In this document: piece by piece, positions 33,101 through 42,660 of the stretch
Position numbering within the stretch: the first letter of the stretch is position 1
How the letters are laid out: every line of letters begins with the position of its first letter
Assembly (NCBI RefSeq): GCF_036194065.1
Contig: NZ_CP108095.1
Span: forward strand, 434,001-498,000
DNA length: 64,000 nt
Direction: 5' to 3'
Source: Streptomyces sp. NBC_00239
GTDB lineage: Bacteria; Actinomycetota; Actinomycetes; Streptomycetales; Streptomycetaceae
Translations under genes and position numbers: made by a program
Notes under the pieces: generated by a model
The model's database searches: none
Seen by the model: the letters and a program-made list of their open reading frames with translations, nothing else
Told to the model about the DNA's origin: nothing

Positions 33101-34775
33101 GCCCCGGCAGCATGAAGCCGACGGGTGCGTCGTCCCGGGCGGTGGTCGCCTCCACCGTGGTGTGCCGGCCCGCCGCGCGGAGCGCCTCGGCGGCCTCGGC
33201 GGTGTCGCCGGCCACGACGACGCGGCGGCGGCGCAGTTGCCTGCGTCCCGTGCGCAGGGTGCGGGCGATGTCGTCGATCCGCTGCCCCGGGTGGGCGGTC
33301 AGGTGGTCCGAGAGCCGGACCGCCAGGGTGCCCAGGGCGGTTTCGGTACGAGCGGAGAGCGGCAGCGCCACCGGCAGGACGGGGGCGTGCGCGGCGGCGC
33401 GGGGAGCGGGGTCGGGGGCCTGTTCGAGGATGACGTGGGCATTGGTGCCGCCGATGCCGAACGAGCTGACCGCGGCGCGCCGGGGCCCTTCGGCGGGCGG
33501 CCATTCGGCGAGTCCTTCGGGGACGAAGAACGGGCTCCCGTCCAGGCCTGATCCGGAGTGGGTTCGGACCGGGTGCGGAGACGCCGGAATCCGCCGGTGC
33601 CGGAGCATCAGCACCGTCTTGATCAGACCGGTGACCCCGGCCGCCGCGTCCAGGTGGCCGATGTGCGCCTTGGCCGACCCCAGCGCGCACCAGGCCCGCT
33701 CGTCCTCGCCGGTCGCGGCCGCACCGTAGACGGCGGTGAGTGCGGCCGTCTCGATGGGGTCGCCGATGGGAGTGCCGGTGCCATGGGCCTCGACGTACCC
33801 GATGGACCGCGGGCTCACCCCCGCCATCGACAGCGCCTCGCGGATGACCGCGGTCTGTCCCGCGACTCCCGGTGCCGTGTAACCGGCCCTTGCGGCACCG
33901 TCGTTGTTGATCGCGGAGCCGAGCAGCACGGCGTGCACCCGGTCGCCGTCGGCGAGGGCGTCGGAGAGCCGTTTGAGGACGACGACGCCCGCCCCGTTGC
34001 TGAAGACCGTGCCGTTGGCGTCGGCCGAGAAGGGCCTGCAGTGCCCGTCGGGCGACTCGATGCCGCTCGCGGCGGGCAGGTAGCCCGAGCGGTGGGGCAC
34101 GGTGACCGAGACTCCCCCGGCCAGAGCCAGGTCGCACTCCTGCGACAGGAGGCTCTGCGCTGCCAGGTGGACGGCGACGAGCGAAGTGGAGCAGGCGGTC
34201 TGCACGTTCACCGCGGGGCCGCGCAGGTTGAACTTGTACGCGACCCGGGGCGCGAGCCCGTCCGGAGCATTGCCCTGGAAGATCAGCGGGACGCCGAGCG
34301 AGGCCTTCAGATCGGTGCGGGGCAGCAGATTGTGGATCAGATACGTGCTGAGCATGGAGCCCGCGAAGACCGCGGCGGATCCGGTGAACCGCTCCGGATC
34401 ACACCCGGCGTCCTCCAGCGCTGCCCAGGCGCTCTCCAGGAAGATCCGCTGCTGCGGATCGATGACGGAGGCCTCGAGTCCGCTGTAGCCGAACAGCTGG
34501 GAGTCGAATCCGGCGATGTCGTCGAGAATGCCCTTCACCGGTACGTAGCCCGGCTGCGCCGCCTCCGCGTCGGGCACACCGGACGCGCGCAGTTCCTCCG
34601 GTGTGAACCGGCTCAGCGCCTCGCGGCCGGAGACGAGCAGGTCCCACAGCTCGTCCGGTGACTCCGCTCCGGGAAATCGCCCGGCCATGCCGATGATCGC
34701 GATGCGGCCGTCCGGTTCGTCCGGGCCGTCCGTGCCGTCCGGGCCGGTCTGGTGTGCGTTCAAGATCCGCTCCAT
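30195..34775 (-). CDS. type I PKS module KS-AT-KR-ACP
   Basis: The product is 1526 aa. KS (24-450): C195 in QTACSTS, H331 in EAHGTGT, H374 in [12 protein letters not shown] (550-850): PGQGAQ, S643 in GHSLGEY and AFHS at 741-744, which predicts malonyl-CoA. A repetitive Ala/Gln/Glu linker lies at 915-948. KR (about 1175-1400): T1182-GGLGGIG, S1313/S1314, Y1327 and N1331, all catalytic residues present. ACP (1450-1515): S1479 in LGGHSLL. No DH, ER or methyltransferase. The module should add one malonate unit and reduce the ketone to a hydroxyl, giving a beta-hydroxy (statine-like) extension of the peptide. Its stop overlaps the next NRPS start. It begins 12 bp after the hydroxylase gene. Confidence 0.94.
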   Translation of the reverse strand: MERILNAHQTGPDGTDGPDEPDGRIAIIGMAGRFPGAESPDELWDLLVSGREALSRFTPEELRASGVPDAEAAQPGYVPVKGILDDIAGFDSQLFGYSGLEASVIDPQQRIFLESAWAALEDAGCDPERFTGSAAVFAGSMLSTYLIHNLLPRTDLKASLGVPLIFQGNAPDGLAPRVAYKFNLRGPAVNVQTACSTSLVAVHLAAQSLLSQECDLALAGGVSVTVPHRSGYLPAASGIESPDGHCRPFSADANGTVFSNGAGVVVLKRLSDALADGDRVHAVLLGSAINNDGAARAGYTAPGVAGQTAVIREALSMAGVSPRSIGYVEAHGTGTPIGDPIETAALTAVYGAAATGEDERAWCALGSAKAHIGHLDAAAGVTGLIKTVLMLRHRRIPASPHPVRTHSGSGLDGSPFFVPEGLAEWPPAEGPRRAAVSSFGIGGTNAHVILEQAPDPAPRAAAHAPVLPVALPLSARTETALGTLAVRLSDHLTAHPGQRIDDIARTLRTGRRQLRRRRVVVAGDTAEAAEALRAAGRHTTVEATTARDDAPVGFMLPGQGAQFPTMAVGLHRDHPVFRAALDECARLLTPDLGHNLVELLRAGSADVLRRTSVTQPAVVAVSWALSRLWEHWGVRPRALLGHSLGEYTAALLSGVLELPDALALTSARGRLLEQTGPGAMFAVSLTESDALEAAERYGLDLAAVNGPRATVLSGTEQAVDRATAALAGNGLRPVRLPVDRAFHSALCEGAAERFADQFSGLTLRSPRTPFVSNLTGDWITDEQATDPGYWVRQMRAPVRFHDGVHRMTSLDDDLVLVESGPGGVLTDLVRGAGDSGSARPRTARPPLPSRGRRSDRDEARAAVLSLADLWTRGVDVRWEPLGTDARVTGLPGYPFERRPHWIEPYPSGGPAAPTAALAQAEAAPAQAEAVVPAQAEAVVPAQAEAAHAQVAWRPLRVDDGADPLDGRRWTWLVLLDRQGLAQPLADLLTSRGQIVTVVRPGTGYRRVRRGVYEIDPTDQAQYTKLLAELRSLVRTPTAVLHAWGLGPVGADETEGYFGLIRLARAMAAESVVHEVRLGVLTAGAFRTGPGERPDPAAALMSGPVQVLPEEYPNLHCTQLDLAPGEIPDETRAADLVRTVLTAPARLMALREGQWLGRAVEPVDRPVPATPSRLRRGGTYLITGGLGGIGLVLAGQLARTCDARLVLVGRRATPDEGDGSAAALRELRASGTEVLTVRADVTDRSELARALDAARDRFGSIDGVVHCAGIPGGGSVELRSDDEMRAVLAPKTAGVRHLLAELRPGEAGLLVLCSSLATLVPTYGQADYTAANSYLVAVAEAENTRGERHAVAVDWDMWARVGMASRAQVPADLRDFQQTMIAGALSPEQGARAFTALVEGPGGRAVVARAGTGTGPDGTVAFTPALAPRPSALQPRPELATEYVAPRTATEERLAAVYAELLGLERVGVTDDFLELGGHSLLAARVVARLRTEFDVEVPARLFFEGGRVADLALEVEELILTELEGQ
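31941..32030 (-). repeat. 24-bp tandem repeat coding the AT-KR linker
   Basis: Two perfect 24-bp units (31941-31964 and 31965-31988) are followed by two decayed ones. They encode repeated A-Q-A-E-A-V-V-P octapeptides between the AT and KR of the PKS. The unit is a multiple of three, so copy changes keep the frame and only change linker length. Confidence 0.85.
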
Positions 34776-34787
34776 GGTGGTGGGCTG

Positions 34788-35525
34788 TCAGACGGCCATC
34801 AGGTAGCGCTGGAAGCGGGGCATCAGGATCTCCAGGGCTTCGATCTCGACGGGTGTCAGCTCCGGGTGCCAGATGTCCCAGAGCAGGACCGCTCGCTGGT
34901 CGCTGCCGCGGTTCCACGCCTCGTGGATGAAGCTGTCGTCGAAGAGGATCACCTTGCCCTCCTGCCAGCCGCGTTCCTCGTCGCCGACCTTGATCCGGCA
35001 TCCCGGCGGAACGACCAGGGGCAGGTGCGCGGTGAGCAGAAGGTTGACGCCGCCGGTGTGCGGGGTGATGTGGACGCCGGGATTGAGCACGGTGAACATG
35101 GCGTCCCGCGGGCCGTGCGGGGTGAGGTCCAGGGCGCGCCGAGTGGCGGGGCAGCGCTCGCGGGCCTCCTCGCGCCAGGCACCGTTGCGGTAGAGCTGGT
35201 ACGTGTCCCAGCCCTGCCAGCCGAGTTCCTTCGTGTAGTGGTCCTCGAACGGAGCGAACGCGGCCCGCTCGGCGCGCAGCGCCAGGAACTCCTCCCGGAT
35301 GCGCGGATAGGCCTGCTCCATCTCGGCCACCCAGGCCAGGTCGGCGGTGTCGTGCCAGGGCAGCGCGCTGATGCCGGGGAAGAACAGCCGGGTGGGTTCC
35401 TGGTCGTCGTGCAGATACTGCGGGGCCCGCTGCCCGACGAGGATGCGCAGGCATTCCTCGACGCGCTCCAGGCCGTCGGCGTCGAGCGTCCGTCGCAGCT
35501 CCGCCAGCACCTCATCGATATCCAC
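34788..35525 (-). CDS. aspartyl/asparaginyl beta-hydroxylase family enzyme
   Basis: The product is 245 aa from the GTG at 35525 (MDIDEVLAELRRTLDADGLE), with GAGGAAG 8 nt ahead; it starts 1 nt after the NRPS stop. Residues 145-215 carry the AspH/LpxO double-stranded beta-helix: NPGVHITPHTGGVNLLLTAH (H152, H156), then ILFDDSFIHEAWN (H201) and R211, matching iron and 2-oxoglutarate ligands. Related enzymes in NRPS clusters hydroxylate the beta carbon of Asp, Arg or similar residues, often on the carrier protein. Its place between the first NRPS and the PKS suggests it acts on the residue loaded by the second NRPS module. The substrate is not proven. Confidence 0.88.
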   Translation of the reverse strand: MDIDEVLAELRRTLDADGLERVEECLRILVGQRAPQYLHDDQEPTRLFFPGISALPWHDTADLAWVAEMEQAYPRIREEFLALRAERAAFAPFEDHYTKELGWQGWDTYQLYRNGAWREEARERCPATRRALDLTPHGPRDAMFTVLNPGVHITPHTGGVNLLLTAHLPLVVPPGCRIKVGDEERGWQEGKVILFDDSFIHEAWNRGSDQRAVLLWDIWHPELTPVEIEALEILMPRFQRYLMAV

Positions 35526-35526
35526 G

Positions 35527-38500
35527 TCAGGAACTTCCTCTCGGTACTCGGGTCGGTGCGTCCGTGTCCCGTGCGGTTTCCGCCCGGGTGTCTGCGTCGT
35601 CGTCGACCGGGCCGCGGGCCCGGCGGCGGGCCGCGGCCCGGCCCCGGACGGCGGCCCGCCGCCGACTTCCGCGCTCCTCGGTGGTGTCCGTGTCCATCCG
35701 GTCGGCGGCGACCGGGACGAGTCCCCCGGCGAACTCCGCGACGGTCGGGCGGGCAAAGAGGTCCACCAGCGGGATCTCCCGTCCCAGCACACGGCTCAGT
35801 TCCAGCTGAAGCTGAGCCGCGCGCAGCGAATCACCGCCCGCCTCGAAGAAGTTGGTGTGCCGTCCGACCGGGCCGCCGCCCAGGACCTGGCGCCACGCGT
35901 CGGCGACGAGCTGCTCCACGCCCGCCAGCGGCGAGGCGGTCGCGGCCGCCGGCGGTGCGGGCAGCGGAAGCCGGGTCCGGTCGCGTTTGTTGGTGCGCGT
36001 CCGGGGCAGGGCGTCCAGCAGCATCACGGTGTCGGGGACGGCCGGGGCGGGCAGCCGCGCGGCGAGGTGGTCGCGCAGCTGCGCGCCGTCGACACCGGGG
36101 GCCACGACGGCGTATCCGACGAGTCTCTGGACGCCGCCGACGTGGTGCACGGTCGCGGCGGCCTCGCGGACCGACGGGTGGCTTTCGAGAACGGCCTCGA
36201 TGCCTTCCAGCTCGACCCGGTTGCCCCGGATCTTGACCTGGCTGCCCAGCCTTCCGACGAAGCCGAGCTGCCCGTCGGGCAGATGGCAGCCGAGGTCGCC
36301 GGTGCGGTACAGCTTCCCCTCCGGCTCCCACGGGTCGGGAACGTAGGCGCGGGCGCTCTCCTGCGGCCTCCGGTGGTAGGAACCGGCCAGGAAGTCGCTG
36401 CGCAGCAGGATTTCCCCCGGTACACCGACCGGGCACGGCCTGCCCCGGTGGTCCAGGACCAGTACCTCCCGCCCCGGGATCGGCACTCCGACGGGCACCG
36501 ACGACGGGAAGGTCTCCTCGGGCAGCAGCTCGCGGTACGTGGCGATCACGCATTCGGTGGGACCGTACAGATTGTGCAGTCGGGGCCGGTCGGGGCGGTG
36601 CGCCCACGCCTCGACGAGCCGCACGGGAACGGCCTCTCCCGCGAGTTGCACATGCTCCAGATCGGGCAGGTGCGCCCCGGTCGCCTCCAGTGCCTCGGTG
36701 ATCAGCTGGAAGAAGGCCGGGACCGTGCCGAGCCGGGTGATCCGCTCCGTCCGCAGCCATGCGGCCACCGCCAGTGGGTCGCGCCGCCGGTCCTCGGGCA
36801 CCACGCACAGCGTCGCCCCGGCGCACAGCGCCGCAAACATGTCGGAGTAGGCGGCGTCGTAGGTGAAGGGGGCCCACTGGGCGATGCGGCCGCCCGGCCG
36901 GATGCCGTAGTACTCCCTTTCCCAGTCCGCCAGTTGGGAGAAGGTCGCATGCGGCAGCACGATGCCCTTGGGGGTGCCGGTGGACCCCGAGGTGTACACC
37001 AGGCACAGCGGGTCGGCGCCGCTGACGGCGGCCGGGGTCGGGGGCGGACCCGTGGGGGGCGCGCCGGGGCAGTCCGGCTCCACGACCTCGACCGGCACAC
37101 CGGCGAAGCGCCGGCCGGCCGGGTCCCACAGACCGGGATGCGCGGTCAGCGCCGCCTCCTCCGCGAGCAGGCAGAGCGGATCGGCGTCCGCGAGCAGTTC
37201 GGTCAGCCGGTGGTCCGGGTCGCCGGGGGCCAGGACGCAGAAGGCCGCCCCCGCCTTGGCCACGCCCAGCGCCGCGGCGACCTGCACCGGACCGGTGTGC
37301 ACCAGGACCGAGACGAACCGTCCGGGAGCTGCGCCCAGCGCTCCGAGCCGGCCCGCGATGCGATCGCTCCAGTCGTCGAGGCTCCCGTAGCCGACCGCGA
37401 CACCTTCGTGGCGGACGGCCACGGCGTCCCTGTTCTCCGCGGCGCGCCGCCGGAACACCTCGTGCACGGGCAGGGAGTGGTCGCGGCGCGCCTCACCGCG
37501 CCGCCGCACCGGGCGGGGCGACGGCTGTACGTCATCCGTCAGATCGACCGTGTCCAGGGACCGGTCGGGGTCGTCGAGGGCGGCTCGCAGCAGGGTGAAC
37601 AGGTGGGTGAGGACGCGGGCGGCCGACGCCGGGCCGAACCGGGTGCCGCTGTACTCCAGGCGTCCGTCCAGCCGGCCGGCGTGCTCGTCCAGGGAGAGAG
37701 CGATGTCGTATTTCGCCGCCCCCGGGCTCAGCGGACGCAGTCGCCCCGATGCGCCGCCCAGCCCGAGTTCACCGGGCGGTGCGTCCTGGAGCGTCAGCGT
37801 CGCCTGGACCAGCGGAGTCCGGGCCGATGAGCGGTCCAGGCGCAGCCGGGACACCAGGTGGTCCAGGGGAACGAGCGCGTGGTCCAGGTCACGGGCGAGT
37901 ACGCCGGCGGTCCTGGCTGCCAGCCCGGCGAAGGTCGCGGAGCCGGACAGGTCGATCCGCACCGGCAGCATGTTGACCAACGAACCGACGACGGTGTCGA
38001 GTTCGGGCCGGTCGCGGTTGGCGACCGGCACTCCCACCACCACGTCGTCGGTCCCGGCGTACCGCCCCAGCAGCGATCCGAACACGGTGAGCAGGACCGT
38101 GAAGGGGGTGGTCCGCAGGTCCACGGCCGTCTGGCGCAGCCGGGCGGTGAGCTCCTCGGGTACGGCGACCGGCAGGGTCCCGTCCTCGCCCCCCACGACG
38201 CCCGCGGCGTCGCTGGGCAACTGCAGCACCCCCGAGCAGCCGTCGAGCCGATCGGCCCAGTAGGCGAGCTGGTCCGTCCGCACCGCCTCTCCGCGGGGCC
38301 CGGCGGCCTCGGCCGCGTACCGCGAGAATCCGGATCGGATGCGCGGCGGCGGTTCGGCGGCTCCGGTCCGATGCGCGTACAGGGCGCCGAGGTCGCGCAG
38401 GACCACGCCCGCGGACCATCCGTCCAGTGCGATGTGGTGCGCGCTGAGCAGCAGGTGCCAGCCCCGGTCGCGGGTCCGCACCACGGTCGCGCGCATCAGC

Positions 38501-41500
38501 GGTCCGGCCGCCAGGTCGAACGGGCGGGCGGCCTCCGCCGCGGCCAGTGCGGTCACCGCGTCGTCCGCCCCGCTGCCGTCCCCGTCCCCGTCCGCGTCCA
38601 GCACGTCCAGGGGCACGGGGAGGTGGTCCTGGCGCCAGAACACCGGCCGCCCGTCGTGCAGTTCACAGCGTGCCGTGAGGATCTCGTGCCGTGCGGCGAG
38701 TTCCGCGAGAGCGGCTTCGAGCGCTGCGATGTCCACCGGGCCGCCCAGGTGGACGGAGGCTGCCAGATTGTAGGCGGGGGAAGCGGGCGCGAGGCGGTGC
38801 AGCAGCCACAGTTGGCGCTGCTGGTCGGTGAGCGGGACCGGCCCGACCGGCGCGGCGTCGGCCACCGAGGTCCCGGCCGCTGCCGTATCGGTCGCTTCCG
38901 TTTCGGCCATCGCGGCACCCGCACCGGCGGCCGACCGGGCCAGGGCCGCGGGAGTGGGGTCCTGATAGAAGTCGGCGAGTGACGGTGCGGCGCCCACGGT
39001 CCGGCGCGCCCGGGCCAGCAGCCGGGTCGCGCTCAGCGAGTTTCCGCCCGCGGTGAGGAAGTCGTCCGCCATGCGCACGCGGTGGGGGTCCACGTCCAGC
39101 GCCTCGGCCCAGAGACCCGCCACGGTCCGCTCCAGCGGGCTGCCGGGCTCGGCGCCGGACGGCTCGGGAGCCGGCCGGCGTGCGATACGGACCAGGGCCG
39201 GACGGTCCACCTTGCCGCTCGTGTTCAGTGGCAGCGCGGGCAGCACGAAGAGCGCGGCGGGCACCACCGCGGCCGGCAGCCGACGGCGCAGCCAGGCCCG
39301 CAGCGCGGTGTGCGGCTCTCTCCCGTCCGTGTCGCCGTCGGTCACCACGAAGGCCGCCAGCCGTGGCGCGCCTTCCGACGACCGGTCCGCCACCACGGCC
39401 GCGTTCCGCACGGCCGGGTGGTCGAGCAGGACGGCCTCGATCTCGCCCGGTTCGATGCGGTGTCCGAGGATCTTCACCTGGGCGTCGGCCCGCCCGAGGA
39501 TCACGATCCGTCCGTCCGGGAGGTACCGGCCCAGGTCGCCCGTCCGGTAGACCGGCCCGGCCGCGGGGTCCACCGGATCCGGAACGAAGGCGGATCCGGT
39601 GAGCTCCGGCCGGTTCCAGTAGCCCGCGCTCACCCCGGCGCCGCCGATCACCAACTCGCCGACGCTGCCGGGGCGTACGGGCCGGTCGTCGCGGCCCAGC
39701 AGATAGCACCTGGTGCGCCCGATCGGGCGGCCCACCGTGACGGGCTCGCCCCGGTGGACGCGGCCCGCCGTGGACCAGACGGTGGTCTCGGTGGGGCCGT
39801 AGAGGTTCCACACCTCCTCGTACCGGCTGAGCAACCGGTCGGCGAGGTGTGCGTCCAACGGCTCGCCACCGCTGAGTACGCGCAGTCCCGGTCGCAGCGG
39901 CGGGCGTTCGTCATCCGTCAGCGCGCGCCACAGCGAAGGGGTGGCCTGCATCAGTGTGGCGCCGCAGTCCGCCGGTAGCGCCGCGAGGGCATCGACGTCG
40001 AGCACCGCCTCCCGGGGTGCGATCACGACCTGCCCCCCGGCCGCCAGCGGCGCGAAGAGCTCCAGCATGCAGATGTCGAAGCCGATGGACGTGACGGCGA
40101 GCAGCACATCGTCCTCGGACATGCCGGGCTCGCGGATCACGCTGTGCAGCAGGTTGGCCAGATTGCCGTGGGTCACGGCGACGCCCTTGGGCGCTCCCGT
40201 GGAGCCGGAGGTGTACATGAGGTACGCCAGGTCCGCCGGAGCGGGCCCGTCGGGGAACGGGACAGGGCCGGATCCGTCCTCCGTCTCGCCCTCCGCGAGG
40301 AGAGCGTCGGCGCGGATCTGCGCGGCCCCCCGGTCCTCGTCCGCCGGCACGTCGACGATCACTGCCCTCGCGCCGCTGTCGTCCACCATGTGGGCGACGC
40401 GCTCGGGCGGCAGCGCCTCGTCGAGGGGGACGAGCACGGCGCCCGCGCGCCACACCCCCACCATGAGCGGGACGAGCGCGGCATCGCGCGTCACCCGCAG
40501 GGCCACCCGGTCTCCGGGTCCGACCGCGTGCTGCGCCGCCAGGCGGGCGGCGACCCGGTCGGCCGCGGCATCGGCATCGGCCCGGCTCAGACGGGTCGCC
40601 CCGGAGCTCACGGCGCCCGCGGTCCCGTTCCGCCGGGCCAGGTCCCGCAGCACCGCGGGCACGGCCGGCCACCACGGTCGGTCCTGCGAGCCGACGTTGA
40701 AGTCGACCACGACGCGCCGGCGCTCCGCCTGCGTCAGCAACGGCAGTTCCCCGAGGGGGCGTCCGGCGTCCTCGACCACGGCCCGCAGCAGGCACACCAG
40801 TGACCGGGCGAGGTCGGATGCTGCCGCGTCGTCGAGCACGGCGGTGCGGTATTCCAGGCTGAGGTCCAGTCGACCGGACGGCCGGGGGCGCACGAAGAGC
40901 GACAGGTCGTGCTTGGCGGTGCCGCTGTGCGACGGCATCGGGACGGTGTCCACTCCCGGCAGCCGCAAGGTGGTGGCCGGTCCGCTGTGGAAGGCGTACA
41001 TCAGCCGGAACAGCGACGGAGCTCCGATGCCGAGGTCCTGGAGGATGAGGTCGAGCGGCGTGTCACGGTGCCGAAGATCGTTCTTCAGGGCCGTTCTGGT
41101 GCGCTGCAGGGCTTCTCGGAAGGTCGGATCGCCGCTGAGGTCGGCCCGGTGGACCATCACGTTCAGCAGCGGGCCGACCACGCCGCTCAGACCGTGTGCG
41201 TTCCTGGTGGCCACCGGCATGCCCAGGTTCAGGACGTCCTGTCCGGTGCGACGCTTGACGACGGCGCAGAAGGCCGTGAGCAACACGGTGGACAGGCTGG
41301 ACAGTTCCGTACGGCCCAACGCCGCGAGGTCCGCCGCCAGTTCCGCGGGCACCGTGAAGTGGTGGAGTCGGCCGGCGACTTGGCTGCCGTTGTCGGTTCC
41401 CGAGGCGGACGTCGGGCCCGGTGCCGCGGGGAAGTCCACCGCGGGCAGGTCACCGGAGAGGCGGCCGCGCCAGTAGCCCAGGTGCTCCTCGGCGTCGAAC

Positions 41501-42156
41501 CGGGTCTGCTGCCAGGCCGCGAAGTCACCGAAGCCGGGCGCCGCCTCCGGCGTCTCGGCCGGGCCGCCGGTCTGTTCCGCGGGTTCCGTGGGTTCCGTGT
41601 GTTGCGTGTCGTGCGCGTGCTCTGTGAAGGCGGCGGTGACCTCGTCGAGGAACACGCCGAACCCCCAGGCGTCGACCGCGATGTGGTGCGCCACCAGGAG
41701 CAGCGCGTGCTCGTCCGCGCCCAGCCGGACCAGCAGGATGCGGACCGGCGGCACCCGGCTCAGCTCGAAGGGCGCGGTGGTGGCCGTGGCGAACAGTTCG
41801 GCGACGCGGCCGTCGCGCTCGTGTTCGGGCAGCCCCGTGAGGTCGATCCGTTCGACCGAGGAGCCTGCGGTGTCGGGGAACACCTGCACGGGCTCGCCGC
41901 CGGCTCCCTCGGAGATGCGACAGCGCAGTGCCTCGTGACGGCCGGTCACCTCGTCCACGGCACGCACGAGACGGTCGGCGTCGAGGGGGCCGTGCAGCCG
42001 GAAGGCCGCGCTCTCGTTGTGCAGGGCGCTGCCGGGAAGCACCTGTTCGGCACGCCAGATCGATCGCTGTATGTACGACAGTGGGGCCCGGTTGGGTTCC
42101 GGGCGCGGCGGGATCGCCCGTTTTCCCGGTTCGAACGACATACCCGACGTGCGCAT
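35527..42156 (-). CDS. NRPS, two modules, C-A-T-C-A-T
   Basis: The product is about 2209 aa with ATG 42156 (AGGGGA ahead); ATG 42141 is the alternative. C1 (23-480; HHIAVDA, H157/H158); A1 (500-985); T1 (S1040, AGGNSL); C2 (1105-1540; HHIALDG, H1240/H1241); A2 (1565-2060; K2057 in TNKRDR); T2 (S2110, AGGDSL); Arg-rich tail (2153-2209). A1 pocket D-I-L-Q-L-G-L-V-W is a glycine code. A2 pocket D-A-S-G-Q-A-L-I-A matches no code I know and has a divergent A4 (FTYDAAYSDMF). A condensation domain at the very start implies an acyl or other donor loaded elsewhere, perhaps a lipid starter. It is the first gene of the leftward operon. Confidence 0.92.
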   Translation of the reverse strand: MRTSGMSFEPGKRAIPPRPEPNRAPLSYIQRSIWRAEQVLPGSALHNESAAFRLHGPLDADRLVRAVDEVTGRHEALRCRISEGAGGEPVQVFPDTAGSSVERIDLTGLPEHERDGRVAELFATATTAPFELSRVPPVRILLVRLGADEHALLLVAHHIAVDAWGFGVFLDEVTAAFTEHAHDTQHTEPTEPAEQTGGPAETPEAAPGFGDFAAWQQTRFDAEEHLGYWRGRLSGDLPAVDFPAAPGPTSASGTDNGSQVAGRLHHFTVPAELAADLAALGRTELSSLSTVLLTAFCAVVKRRTGQDVLNLGMPVATRNAHGLSGVVGPLLNVMVHRADLSGDPTFREALQRTRTALKNDLRHRDTPLDLILQDLGIGAPSLFRLMYAFHSGPATTLRLPGVDTVPMPSHSGTAKHDLSLFVRPRPSGRLDLSLEYRTAVLDDAAASDLARSLVCLLRAVVEDAGRPLGELPLLTQAERRRVVVDFNVGSQDRPWWPAVPAVLRDLARRNGTAGAVSSGATRLSRADADAAADRVAARLAAQHAVGPGDRVALRVTRDAALVPLMVGVWRAGAVLVPLDEALPPERVAHMVDDSGARAVIVDVPADEDRGAAQIRADALLAEGETEDGSGPVPFPDGPAPADLAYLMYTSGSTGAPKGVAVTHGNLANLLHSVIREPGMSEDDVLLAVTSIGFDICMLELFAPLAAGGQVVIAPREAVLDVDALAALPADCGATLMQATPSLWRALTDDERPPLRPGLRVLSGGEPLDAHLADRLLSRYEEVWNLYGPTETTVWSTAGRVHRGEPVTVGRPIGRTRCYLLGRDDRPVRPGSVGELVIGGAGVSAGYWNRPELTGSAFVPDPVDPAAGPVYRTGDLGRYLPDGRIVILGRADAQVKILGHRIEPGEIEAVLLDHPAVRNAAVVADRSSEGAPRLAAFVVTDGDTDGREPHTALRAWLRRRLPAAVVPAALFVLPALPLNTSGKVDRPALVRIARRPAPEPSGAEPGSPLERTVAGLWAEALDVDPHRVRMADDFLTAGGNSLSATRLLARARRTVGAAPSLADFYQDPTPAALARSAAGAGAAMAETEATDTAAAGTSVADAAPVGPVPLTDQQRQLWLLHRLAPASPAYNLAASVHLGGPVDIAALEAALAELAARHEILTARCELHDGRPVFWRQDHLPVPLDVLDADGDGDGSGADDAVTALAAAEAARPFDLAAGPLMRATVVRTRDRGWHLLLSAHHIALDGWSAGVVLRDLGALYAHRTGAAEPPPRIRSGFSRYAAEAAGPRGEAVRTDQLAYWADRLDGCSGVLQLPSDAAGVVGGEDGTLPVAVPEELTARLRQTAVDLRTTPFTVLLTVFGSLLGRYAGTDDVVVGVPVANRDRPELDTVVGSLVNMLPVRIDLSGSATFAGLAARTAGVLARDLDHALVPLDHLVSRLRLDRSSARTPLVQATLTLQDAPPGELGLGGASGRLRPLSPGAAKYDIALSLDEHAGRLDGRLEYSGTRFGPASAARVLTHLFTLLRAALDDPDRSLDTVDLTDDVQPSPRPVRRRGEARRDHSLPVHEVFRRRAAENRDAVAVRHEGVAVGYGSLDDWSDRIAGRLGALGAAPGRFVSVLVHTGPVQVAAALGVAKAGAAFCVLAPGDPDHRLTELLADADPLCLLAEEAALTAHPGLWDPAGRRFAGVPVEVVEPDCPGAPPTGPPPTPAAVSGADPLCLVYTSGSTGTPKGIVLPHATFSQLADWEREYYGIRPGGRIAQWAPFTYDAAYSDMFAALCAGATLCVVPEDRRRDPLAVAAWLRTERITRLGTVPAFFQLITEALEATGAHLPDLEHVQLAGEAVPVRLVEAWAHRPDRPRLHNLYGPTECVIATYRELLPEETFPSSVPVGVPIPGREVLVLDHRGRPCPVGVPGEILLRSDFLAGSYHRRPQESARAYVPDPWEPEGKLYRTGDLGCHLPDGQLGFVGRLGSQVKIRGNRVELEGIEAVLESHPSVREAAATVHHVGGVQRLVGYAVVAPGVDGAQLRDHLAARLPAPAVPDTVMLLDALPRTRTNKRDRTRLPLPAPPAAATASPLAGVEQLVADAWRQVLGGGPVGRHTNFFEAGGDSLRAAQLQLELSRVLGREIPLVDLFARPTVAEFAGGLVPVAADRMDTDTTEERGSRRRAAVRGRAAARRRARGPVDDDADTRAETARDTDAPTRVPRGSS

Positions 42157-42660
42157 TCTGCGGATTCCCCTACTTTCAGCAGACGCCGTAGAAAAACGAG
42201 AACAAGAGAACGCTCTGGGTGGATCACCAAAGCGGGCTTGCCAGACCACACGCAACTGACATTCAGCCCGCTGAATGAACCGCACACCGGCAGCAATTGA
42301 TCACGCTATCAAGATCGCGTCATTCGGCTATAGGGTTATTTTCAGACACCAGTGAATGATCCCGTCCACTACGCGATCCGGCTCCCCCGCAGCCCAGTTC
42401 ACGTGCGCCTATGCATTTCGGATTACCGGCTCTCCGACGGCACACACCCCCGCAGTGGACGAAGATTTATGGCCGATACAAGACGTTTAACCACCACGCA
42501 TCACGCGTTTTTGACGTGATCGACAATTAACGTGAAGCCCGGTTGACCCTTGACCATGACTGCCAGAAACTGATGGCTTCGGATACCCGTGAGTCGATCC
42601 GACTTCCCATTCACATACATGAACGGTCCTTGATCCACACACACGGAAGGCCTTCCTGCT
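42157..42660. promoter_or_regulatory. divergent promoter region of the cluster
   Basis: This 504-bp gap is much richer in AT than its surroundings and lies between the divergent NRPS and halogenase genes. It must hold the promoters of the main operon and of the halogenase. Visible elements: the palindrome at 42260-42277; a dyad ATCACG...CGTGAT at 42500-42520 beside TTGACG; and a self-complementary GGAAGGCCTTCC (42645-42656) covering the likely halogenase ribosome site, which could hide it. No small gene is seen. Confidence 0.65.
42260..42277. promoter_or_regulatory. 18-bp palindrome, candidate operator
   Basis: CATTCAGC-CC-GCTGAATG has perfect 8-bp arms with a 2-bp centre. It is about 105 bp upstream of the first NRPS start, a usual place for an operator. 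No regulator gene is present in the window, so its protein is unknown. Confidence 0.5.

Noticed and set aside
29427..33551. Very long open frame on the plus strand opposite the NRPS and PKS genes
   Set aside because: It is Arg/Gly/Pro-rich with no domain match and mirrors the codon bias of the real minus-strand genes, which have clear catalytic motifs.
42500..42520. Dyad ATCACG...CGTGAT with TTGACG as a proven halogenase promoter
   Set aside because: No matching -10 box at proper spacing was found, so it is noted only within the promoter region.
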